Shown here: positions 1-5,515 of the stretch, one piece after another
Position numbering within the stretch: position 1 is the first letter of the stretch
How the letters are laid out: every line of letters begins with the position of its first letter
Origin: an uncultured Collinsella sp.
Lineage (GTDB): Bacteria; Actinomycetota; Coriobacteriia; Coriobacteriales; Coriobacteriaceae
Length of the DNA: 15,950 bases
Assembly (NCBI GenBank): GCA_902492235.1
Contig: CABUKS010000036.1
Location: 1-15,950, forward strand
Direction of reading: 5' to 3'
Position numbers and translations under genes: made by a program
The notes under the pieces: model-generated
The model's database searches: none
The model's input: the letters and a program-made list of their open reading frames with translations, nothing else
Told to the model about the DNA's origin: nothing

Positions 1-420
1 CGCCTTCCTGGCCTCGACATCATGCTTCACCCTCAAATCAACGCGCATAAAGAAAGCCTCCCATTTCTCATGTCCAAGAAATGGGAGGCAGTTCACAGAG
101 GCAAGATAGGCAATTCTGCTTCTGAGGTAGATCTCAATTCTGCCGACCGCACTGCCGACCGCATCAAACATTAACTGCCGGAGGGCTCGGTCAAATTCAT
201 ACGTGTAGATGATGGTTTCGAATGTTGTGCCTTCGCGAAAGATGGTAATCCCGGACTTGCATTTGGTTTTGTAGGGAAACCAGTAGGCCGACAGTCTGTA
301 GTGGTTGGCTTCGACCAAAGCTCGCTCGAGTTCGCTTTGATCAGAGCACTTAAGACCCTTGTTTTCTGTCAATAGTGCTATTTGTTCGTTGATGGATATC
401 CGCGACTTCTGGTATTTCAT
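1..420 (-). CDS. Abi_2-family (AbiD/AbiF-like) abortive infection protein, C-terminus outside the window
   Basis: The minus-strand frame opens with ATG at 420 and stays open to base 1, showing the first 140 residues. The N-terminus has the Abi_2 (PF07751) look: a short helix asking for a substrate-like 'SINEQIALL' start, then YRLSAYWFPYK (about residues 41-51), GTTFETI (64-70), YTYEFDRALRQLMFDAV (72-88) and RIEIYLRSRIAYLA (94-107). Members act in Gram-positive phage defence by abortive infection, but the biochemical activity is not known from sequence. Full-length relatives are about 300 residues, so roughly half is missing here. Two oddities lie inside it: an exact 12-bp tandem duplication (140-163) in the conserved DAVGRIE helix, and a 13-bp-stem palindrome (56-89) that recurs at the other end of the window. 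GC content is visibly lower than in the genes further right, which fits horizontal acquisition. The start is supported by AGAGG five bases upstream and by a promoter at 492-518. I am confident of the family, not of whether the gene is intact. Confidence 0.8.
   Translation of the reverse strand, partial: MKYQKSRISINEQIALLTENKGLKCSDQSELERALVEANHYRLSAYWFPYKTKCKSGITIFREGTTFETIIYTYEFDRALRQLMFDAVGSAVGRIEIYLRSRIAYLASVNCLPFLGHEKWEAFFMRVDLRVKHDVEARKA
39..95 (-). repeat. palindromic dispersed repeat, left copy, embedded in the abi reading frame
   Basis: The stem GCCTCCCATTTCT (56-68 on +) and its exact complement (77-89) enclose an 8-base loop. On the minus strand the stem is followed by TTTCTTTATG, so as RNA it resembles an intrinsic terminator although it is read through as codons (NCLPFLGHEKWEAFF). 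The 57-base segment is nearly identical to 15896-15950 in the opposite orientation: three substitutions and one 2-base indel are visible. Confidence 0.85.
140..163. repeat. exact 12-bp tandem duplication inside the abi gene
   Basis: The 12-mer CTGCCGACCGCA occurs twice back to back (140-151, 152-163). On the coding (minus) strand it gives A-V-G-S/A-V-G-R, an in-frame four-residue insertion in what is normally a continuous D-A-V-x-R-I-E helix of Abi_2 proteins. Identity of the copies suggests a recent slippage event. Confidence 0.85.
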
Positions 421-422
421 TT

Positions 423-478
423 AAGCCTCTTGATAGAAAAAGAGCTGGAGTTGCGCATCGTTGAGAGGCTTTCCAGCT
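423..478 (-). promoter_or_regulatory. structured abi leader that can hide the ribosome binding site
   Basis: In the minus-strand leader, four segments occur in the order 1-2-1'-2'. AGCTGGA (478-472) pairs with TCCAGCT (449-443), and AAGCCTCT (471-464) pairs with AGAGGCTT (430-423). The last segment contains the abi Shine-Dalgarno sequence. The first stem is followed by CTCTTTTT, so it could also act as a weak attenuator. The crossing order means the two pairings form either a pseudoknot or alternative states. Pairings are seen directly; regulation is inferred. Confidence 0.45.
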
Positions 479-491
479 TTAGCAAGACAAA

Positions 492-518
492 CTTATAAGA
501 TGCGGCGGGCCGCGTCAA
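492..518 (-). promoter_or_regulatory. abi promoter
   Basis: On the minus strand, TTGACG (518-513) and TATAAG (497-492) are separated by 15 bp, close to sigma-70 consensus though the spacer is short. Just upstream sits an inverted repeat, GTCAAG (514-519) and CTTGAC (527-532) with a 7-base gap, overlapping the -35 and usable as an operator. Expected transcription start is about 60-70 bases before the abi ATG, giving the structured leader described separately. Confidence 0.55.
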
Positions 519-591
519 GATAATTGCTTGACAGCCTAGGAGGCGGCTGGTTGGCTGGCTTAAAACCTAGCGCGTGAAATGACGCTCCACG

Positions 592-1230
592 CTATTCAGC
601 GCGCTTGATAGGATGACGAACCACAGTCTTAAGTTTCTCCGGCGCACACTTGCGTGGATCGGAAAGATAGATTTCGTGATGTAAACGGGTATCTGAGAAG
701 TCGGGGACATAGCCCTGCTCGGTCGTGTATTCATGCATAGCGTCTACGGTCGCCGGTTCGTTGTCGTAGGGCCCGGTGTGCATGCATTGAACGCAGAGAC
801 CCTCGTCAACTTTAAGCAGTTCGACGGCGGAAAAGTCCAGTTTCTTTTTGGTCGTGGCTTCCGCGACTGCCCAGTCAAAATCATCTCGGCTGACGAAATC
901 GGGCAGGCGGATGCACGAGATAAAGTTGAAATCGTCCTTGCGTACATAATCGATGTCGCCACTTGGGGAGTCTTGCCACCAGAAACCCTCGAGCGGCGGT
1001 ACCACAAAGTCGAAATAGCCCTCGATACTCCTTGAGCCTTTCTTCGACATCTTGACGGTATAGGCGATTCCGTAAAGCAGCGGCAGGGCGTTTTGATACT
1101 CGCCACCTTCGGTATTTGGGTCGCCCTTGCCGCGAACGGCAACGTAGCTCATAGGCGGGACAGTTACGATACTCGGCTTGCTTGCAGGTTTGTAGAGCTC
1201 CTTGCATTCCTTCTTAAAGTCGAACGCCAT
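592..1230 (-). CDS. GyrI-like (effector-binding) domain protein
   Basis: A 212-residue protein that matches stand-alone GyrI-like proteins (PF06445, SbmC/AraC effector-binding fold). Visible landmarks are VTVPPMSYVAVRGKGDP near residues 22-38, an aromatic patch GYFDFVVPPLEGFWW (71-85), MHTGPYDNEPATVDAMHEY (about 150-168) and the closing LHHEIYLSDPR (183-193). Relatives bind hydrophobic small molecules or, for E. coli SbmC/GyrI, inhibit DNA gyrase and protect from gyrase poisons and microcin B17. No DNA-binding domain is present. The ATG at 1230 is preceded by AAAGGCGG. The promoter region carries a LexA-type box (1287-1300), pointing to DNA-damage induction as for E. coli sbmC. It sits upstream of the abi gene on the same strand, but that gene has its own promoter. 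The exact ligand or gyrase activity cannot be told from sequence. Confidence 0.85.
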   Translation of the reverse strand: MAFDFKKECKELYKPASKPSIVTVPPMSYVAVRGKGDPNTEGGEYQNALPLLYGIAYTVKMSKKGSRSIEGYFDFVVPPLEGFWWQDSPSGDIDYVRKDDFNFISCIRLPDFVSRDDFDWAVAEATTKKKLDFSAVELLKVDEGLCVQCMHTGPYDNEPATVDAMHEYTTEQGYVPDFSDTRLHHEIYLSDPRKCAPEKLKTVVRHPIKRAE

Positions 1231-1271
1231 GTTGGCCGCCTTTCTGCGTATTGGCCTGCTTAGATAGCGGA

Positions 1272-1300
1272 ATCATATCATAGAAACGAACAGCTGTTCG
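1272..1300 (-). promoter_or_regulatory. SOS-type promoter with LexA box for the GyrI-like gene
   Basis: CGAACAGCTGTTCG (1287-1300) is a perfect 14-bp palindrome matching the Gram-positive/actinobacterial LexA box CGAAC-N4-GTTCG. On the minus strand TATGAT (1277-1272) makes a good -10, and the hexamer 17 bp upstream (CGAACA) lies within the box, so bound LexA would block RNA polymerase. The box centre is about 63 bases upstream of the start codon. Confidence 0.75.
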
Positions 1301-1412
1301 AATGATTTGGCTGACAGATTGAGATGCATGCGTTGTGTTTGGCGGTCGGCCTGACCCCGTCGATGATTTCTCTGCCTTCCCGGCGCCTCATCTATGGCTG
1401 CCATTTCCCCAT

Positions 1413-1453
1413 ATAAAACCTGCCAAAATGAACCTGTCCCTTTTTGGTCGGTG
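1413..1453 (-). repeat. 40-bp hairpin repeat, copy A
   Basis: Arms 1418-1428 and 1442-1452 (ACCTGCCAAAA against TTTTGGTCGGT, two mismatches) enclose a 13-base loop. It shares its sequence, loop included, with copies at 9155-9197 and 10394-10433. Read on the minus strand it ends in GGCAGGTTTTAT, as the other two do on the plus strand. It lies about 50 bp upstream of the ABC transporter start. This is the most diverged copy. Confidence 0.75.
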
Positions 1454-1501
1454 CGAAATGGGTAATACTAAGGAGTTATCCGACCAGATGGGAATTAATC
1501 G

Positions 1502-2203
1502 ATGGCTTATATCGAATTCAAAGACGTCATCAAGGCGTACGGCGAGGGCGATGCCCGCATTCACGCGCTCGACGGCGCGAGCTTTACCGTTGGGCGCGGC
1601 GAGCTCGCCATTATCCTGGGCGCCTCGGGTGCCGGCAAGACCACGGCGCTCAACATTCTGGGCGGCATGGATACGGCGACCTCCGGCACCGTGACGGTGG
1701 ACGGGCGCGACGTGAGCTCCGCCAACGAGGCTCAGCTCGTGGAATACCGCCGCGCCGATGTCGGCTTTGTCTTCCAGTTCTACAATCTGGTCCCCAACCT
1801 GACGGCGCTCGAAAATGTTGAGCTTGCGGCGCAAATCTGCCCCGATTCGCTCGATGCCGAGCAAACGCTTTGCCAGGTTGGCTTGGGTGAGCGCCTCGCC
1901 AACTTCCCCGCGCAGCTTTCGGGCGGCGAGCAGCAGCGCGTGTCCATTGCCCGCGCACTGGCAAAGAACCCCAAGCTGCTTTTGTGCGACGAGCCCACGG
2001 GCGCACTTGACTATAAAACCGGCAAGCAGATCTTGCAGCTGCTGCAGGACACTTGCCGCAAGCAGGGCATTACGGTCATCATCATCACCCACAACTCCGC
2101 GCTGGCGCCCATGGCCGATCGCCTGATCCGCTTTAAGAACGGTCGCGTGGAGAGCGAGACGGTCCAGCAAAATCCCGTGCCTATCGAGACGATCGAGTGG
2201 TAG
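1502..2203 (+). CDS. ABC transporter ATP-binding protein (MacB/LolD-type)
   Basis: A 233-residue nucleotide-binding subunit with all the expected motifs: Walker A GASGAGKTT (about 40-48), Q-loop FVFQFYN (88-94), signature LSGGEQQR (139-146), Walker B LLLCDEP (159-165) followed by TGALD, and the switch histidine in ITHNS near 198. The D-loop style and size fit the ATPases that serve FtsX/MacB-type permeases, driving mechanotransmission or export of lipids, peptides or antibiotics. Its partner follows directly, with coding regions overlapping or separated by 5 bases. ATG 1502 is the first start after an in-frame TAA at 1496. The only clear AAGGAG (1470-1475) is 26 bases upstream, so translation may rely on the weak GGGA (1490-1493) or on leader folding. 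A possible -10 (TAATAC, 1463-1468) lacks a good -35. Substrate unknown. Confidence 0.95.
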   Translation: MAYIEFKDVIKAYGEGDARIHALDGASFTVGRGELAIILGASGAGKTTALNILGGMDTATSGTVTVDGRDVSSANEAQLVEYRRADVGFVFQFYNLVPNLTALENVELAAQICPDSLDAEQTLCQVGLGERLANFPAQLSGGEQQRVSIARALAKNPKLLLCDEPTGALDYKTGKQILQLLQDTCRKQGITVIIITHNSALAPMADRLIRFKNGRVESETVQQNPVPIETIEW

Positions 2204-4974
2204 CGCCCATGGACCAAGACCGCCAAAACAGCCTACGCCGCGACGCGCAGAACACGGAGCGCGAGCAGGATTTTACGACCTACCGCACTGCCCAAAGCTC
2301 AAACGATATGGTGCCGACGGTTTTTCGCCGTGGCATCTACCGCACAATCCGAGGCAGTCTTAAGCGCTTCTTGTCAATCGTGGTCATCACCGCGCTTGGC
2401 GTGAGCGTGATGTGCGGCCTTAAGGCGGGTTGCGAGGACCTGTGTGATTCGGTTGATGCCTACTTCGACCAGCAAAATGTCTATGACATTAACGTGCAGT
2501 CGACCTATGGCCTGACTGACGATGATCTCGACGCCATACAAGAGGTCGATGGCGTCGAAACGGCCGAGGGCATCTACACCGAGACCGCCTACACCGCCGT
2601 GGGTACAACGCGTGAGCGCGTGGTCGTGCAGAGTCTCTCCAAGGAGAACATCGATCAGCCGGTGCTCGTGAACGGCGATTTGCCCGAGAGCGCTGATGAA
2701 GTCGCGGTGACTTCGAAGTTCCTGAAGGCATCGGGCAAGAAAATCGGCGATACGGTGAGTTTTGCCGCCAATGACGCGAGCTCGTCGAACCAAAGCGCCA
2801 AGGATCAGTTTGCCGATGGCGATTACACCATCATGGCCGAGGTTCTCGATCCCACTGATGTGAGCTCCGACTCGACGGTCAACGCCTTCCGTGCCGCCTC
2901 GGCGGCGGACTATAAGTTCTATGTGAGCGAGGACGCCGCGACATCTTCTTCCTACTCCGCGGTCCACGTGGTCGTCGAGGGAGCCAAGGATCTCAACTCA
3001 TATTCGGATGCCTACGCGGCAAAGATCAATGAGGTCAAGGGCAATATAGAGAAGATCCGCGAGGAGCGTGAGAAGGCGCGCGCTCAGGAGCTGACGGTCG
3101 ACACGCCGACAAGCTTGGATGCGGCCGAGCGTCAGGCCGCCATGCTCTTTGGGATCGAGCAGGACAACATCAATCGCATGGCCGAGGGCAGCGACGAGCG
3201 TGCGCAGGCGCAAGCCGACCTGGACCAGCGCCGTGCCGCCGCCGACCAACAGTTTGCCGACGCCCGCGCCGAGCTTTCCGACCTGGGCGAATGCACCTGG
3301 TACATCCAGGACCGCGGCAATATCGCAAGCTACTCGAGCGTGGAGAGCGATAGCTCGTCAATTGAAGCCATCGCCACGGTGTTCCCGTTCATCTTCTTTA
3401 TCGTCGCCGTGCTCATCAGCCTTACCACCGCCACGCGTATGGTCGAGGAGGAGCGCACGCTCATCGGCCTGTATAAGGCGCTCGGCTATTCGCGCGGACG
3501 CATCCTGTCCAAATACGTGGACTATGCGCTGTGGGCTTGTCTGATCGGCGGCGTGCTCGGCAACATCATCGGATTTGTGGGCCTGCCGCTGTTCCTGTTT
3601 ACGGTGTTCGACGACATGTACTCGCTGCCCCAGATGTTGCTTTCGTACGACATCGTGTCCTCGATCGTTTCGGTGGCGCTGTTTGCCGTGGGCGTGGTGG
3701 GCGCCACGATTATCGCCTGCCGCCACGAGATGGCCGAGACCCCGGCCTCGCTCATGCGCCCCAAGGCCCCGCGCGCCGGCTCGCGTATCTTGCTCGAGCG
3801 CATCGGCTTTATCTGGCGCCGCATGGGCTTTTTGAACAAGGTGGCAGCACGTAACTTGTTCCGCTACAAAAAGCGCGCCTTTATGACCATCTTTGGCATC
3901 GCGGGCTGTACGGCGCTTGTGATTTGCGGCATGGGCATTCGTGATACGTCGGTCGCGCTTTCGCCCAAGCAGTACGGGCATATCACGCGCTATGACCTGC
4001 TGGCGGTTGCCAATCCCGACGATTTTTCGCAGACGTGCGCGGCGCTCGACGAGCGAAGCGCAGCCAAGGATTCCGACGTGACCGTGACTTCGACGCTGCC
4101 GATTATGACCGACAACGTCACCTTTACATTTGGCGGCAAGAGCGAGACCGTGCAGCTGATCGTGGTGCCCGATGACCGCACGAACGACCTGGACGACTAC
4201 GTGCGTCTCGAGGATGAGTCCAAAGAGCCTCTATCTTTGCGCGACGGAGATGTGTATCTGAGCAAGAGTTCACAGCTGGTACTGGCGATTCAACCGGGCG
4301 ATACGGCACACGTCCAGGATTCGTCGCTCAACGTAGCCAAGGTCAAAGTCAGCGACATTTCGCTCAACTATCTGGGCAACACGCTTTACATGACGCAGGG
4401 CACCTATGAGCGCGCGTTTGGGCGCAGCGTTCGCCTCAATGGCATCTTTGCGCTGCTCAAGGGTTCGTCGGCCGACCAGATTGCGTTTAGCAAGAAGCTT
4501 AAGAGTGACGGCTGGCTTTCGATTTCGAGCACGGCCGAGCATTGGGAGAACTTCGAGGCGAACTTCACTATCATCAATTCCGTCGTGGTGCTCGTGACCT
4601 TTATGGCGGCGTGCCTATCGTTTGTTGTGGTGTTTACGCTGTCCAACACGAACATTTCCGAGCGCGAGCGCGAGCTGGCGACCATTAAGGTGCTGGGCTT
4701 CCGCCGTGGCGAGGTGCACCACTACGTCAACAAGGAGACGTTGATCCTCACGGCGATCGGCGCTGCACTGGGCGTGCCGCTGGGCGGCTTGCTGGCCGAG
4801 AGCTTTACCTACATTTTGCAGATGCCGTCGCTGTACTTTGACGTCGAGGTCGAGCCACTGAGCTACGTGCTCGCCGTGCTGCTGGCCTTTGGCTTTACGT
4901 TTATCGTCAACCTCGCCACCAATCGTACCCTCAACAAGATCGACATGGTCGGCGCCCTCAAGAGCGCCGAGTAA
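2197..4974 (+). CDS. Two-domain FtsX-type ABC transporter permease
   Basis: A 925-residue membrane protein made of two FtsX-like halves. TM1 is at about 59-77 (FLSIVVITALGVSV), followed by a large extracytoplasmic region (about 80-388). That region contains a charged, coiled-coil-like stretch (about 276-365, EKIREEREKARAQE and later ERAQAQADLDQRRAA). Three more segments follow at about 392-412, 443-468 and 483-508. The second half repeats the plan: TM at about 562-580, an external domain to about 788, then segments near 791-815, 848-870 and 888-910. Both cytoplasmic loops carry the FtsX-type pattern EE/ERxLxxxKALGYSRG (or KVLGFRRG). One polypeptide would therefore pair with an ATPase dimer. 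GTG 2197 overlaps the ATPase stop; ATG 2209, 5 bases after that stop, is an equally good start. The pair likely exports or extracts an envelope substrate that sequence does not reveal. Confidence 0.93.
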   Translation: MVAPMDQDRQNSLRRDAQNTEREQDFTTYRTAQSSNDMVPTVFRRGIYRTIRGSLKRFLSIVVITALGVSVMCGLKAGCEDLCDSVDAYFDQQNVYDINVQSTYGLTDDDLDAIQEVDGVETAEGIYTETAYTAVGTTRERVVVQSLSKENIDQPVLVNGDLPESADEVAVTSKFLKASGKKIGDTVSFAANDASSSNQSAKDQFADGDYTIMAEVLDPTDVSSDSTVNAFRAASAADYKFYVSEDAATSSSYSAVHVVVEGAKDLNSYSDAYAAKINEVKGNIEKIREEREKARAQELTVDTPTSLDAAERQAAMLFGIEQDNINRMAEGSDERAQAQADLDQRRAAADQQFADARAELSDLGECTWYIQDRGNIASYSSVESDSSSIEAIATVFPFIFFIVAVLISLTTATRMVEEERTLIGLYKALGYSRGRILSKYVDYALWACLIGGVLGNIIGFVGLPLFLFTVFDDMYSLPQMLLSYDIVSSIVSVALFAVGVVGATIIACRHEMAETPASLMRPKAPRAGSRILLERIGFIWRRMGFLNKVAARNLFRYKKRAFMTIFGIAGCTALVICGMGIRDTSVALSPKQYGHITRYDLLAVANPDDFSQTCAALDERSAAKDSDVTVTSTLPIMTDNVTFTFGGKSETVQLIVVPDDRTNDLDDYVRLEDESKEPLSLRDGDVYLSKSSQLVLAIQPGDTAHVQDSSLNVAKVKVSDISLNYLGNTLYMTQGTYERAFGRSVRLNGIFALLKGSSADQIAFSKKLKSDGWLSISSTAEHWENFEANFTIINSVVVLVTFMAACLSFVVVFTLSNTNISERERELATIKVLGFRRGEVHHYVNKETLILTAIGAALGVPLGGLLAESFTYILQMPSLYFDVEVEPLSYVLAVLLAFGFTFIVNLATNRTLNKIDMVGALKSAE

Positions 4975-5035
4975 CCTGTCCTGGGATTCAAGTTCTAGCG
5001 AGCTGCCGACGCGCCCGCAGCAGTATTTTTGCATA

Positions 5036-5079
5036 AACCGCTCCGCCAAATGCATACTTTGACGGGGCGGTTGCTTTTT
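5036..5079 (+). terminator. Intrinsic terminator of the ABC operon
   Basis: AACCGCTCCG.. (from 5036) pairs with ..CGGGGCGGTT (to 5072) over 15 positions with one mismatch and one wobble around a 7-base loop, followed by GCTTTTT. It lies about 60 bases after the permease stop. Confidence 0.85.
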
Positions 5080-5084
5080 GCCCA

Positions 5085-5326
5085 CAGGTACCCCAGGGGG
5101 CGCCGTGCAAATTCCGGAGTATTCAGCGTCCCGGGGTCCGCGGGCGCGGGGGCGGGTGCACAAAACCGCGCTGAAAGCCCCGATTCTGAGTCCCAACGCC
5201 TCTAGAGCCGCTCGTTTTTTTACAGGATGCGGCTCATGGTGCCTGCCTTTCGCCCAAAATCCAGTATGCAGGCACCCTCGGCTGCTGAATACTCCCAAAA
5301 ATGCACGCCGCATCCTACCCCAGGCA
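5085..5326. repeat. Complex inverted-repeat element in a gene-free convergent region
   Basis: The 4975-5515 gap has no convincing gene. This part holds three inverted pairs. The outer arms are 5105-5127 and 5284-5306 (19 of 23 positions match, ending in a perfect GGAGTATTCAGC). AGGATGCGGC (5224-5233) pairs exactly with 5307-5316, and GGTGCCTGC (5238-5246) pairs exactly with 5268-5276. The first two pairs cross each other (A-B-A'-B'), so as RNA they would be a pseudoknot or alternative folds. A T7 run (5215-5221 region) precedes the inner hairpins. It resembles a non-autonomous repeat element or structured RNA; no transposase is present. Short open frames here are translations of the palindromes. 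Confidence 0.6.
5133..5156 (+). other. G-quadruplex motif
   Basis: Four G-runs (GGGG, GGG, GGGGG, GGG) with loops of 5, 3 and 1 bases meet the G3+N1-7 definition on the plus strand. It lies between the outer arms of the inverted-repeat element. Motif match only; in a GC-rich genome such motifs can be incidental. Confidence 0.5.
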
Positions 5327-5352
5327 CCCGCAGCAAGAAGACGAATAGCCAT

Positions 5353-5492
5353 GGCCTCCTTAGTTACCGCAGGAGGCCCCAGGGCTTACCTCCCAAATCT
5401 TTCCGCAGGACGGAAGGATCCCGCCGCGCGAAGCGCACGGCGGGATCCTGACATGTCCGAGGACGATTTGGGAGGTAAGCCCTGGGGCCTCC
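5353..5492. repeat. 140-bp cloverleaf-like palindrome
   Basis: Perfect 28-bp arms (5372-5399 and 5465-5492) enclose 65 bases that contain three small hairpins side by side. These are TTCCG/CGGAA (5401-5415), GGATCCCGCCG/CGGCGGGATCC (5416-5426 and 5438-5448, with an inner GCG/CGC) and GTCC/GGAC (5455-5464). The whole can be drawn as a four-way junction. A competing 8-bp hairpin (GGCCTCCT 5353-5360 with 5371-5378) uses the beginning of the left arm, so two states exclude each other. It lies 23 bp beyond the end of the phosphofructokinase gene, between convergent genes. It has no U-run, so it is not a simple terminator. Confidence 0.8.
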
Positions 5493-5515
5493 GATGAGAG
5501 CAGTTCCAGCCGAGG

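Noticed and set aside
733..1035. 100-codon plus-strand frame
   Set aside because: Antisense to the GyrI-like gene, no ribosome site.
5078..5497. Open frames in both orientations across the convergent gap
   Set aside because: They are translations of the palindromes (mirror-image peptides on both strands), with no start signals.
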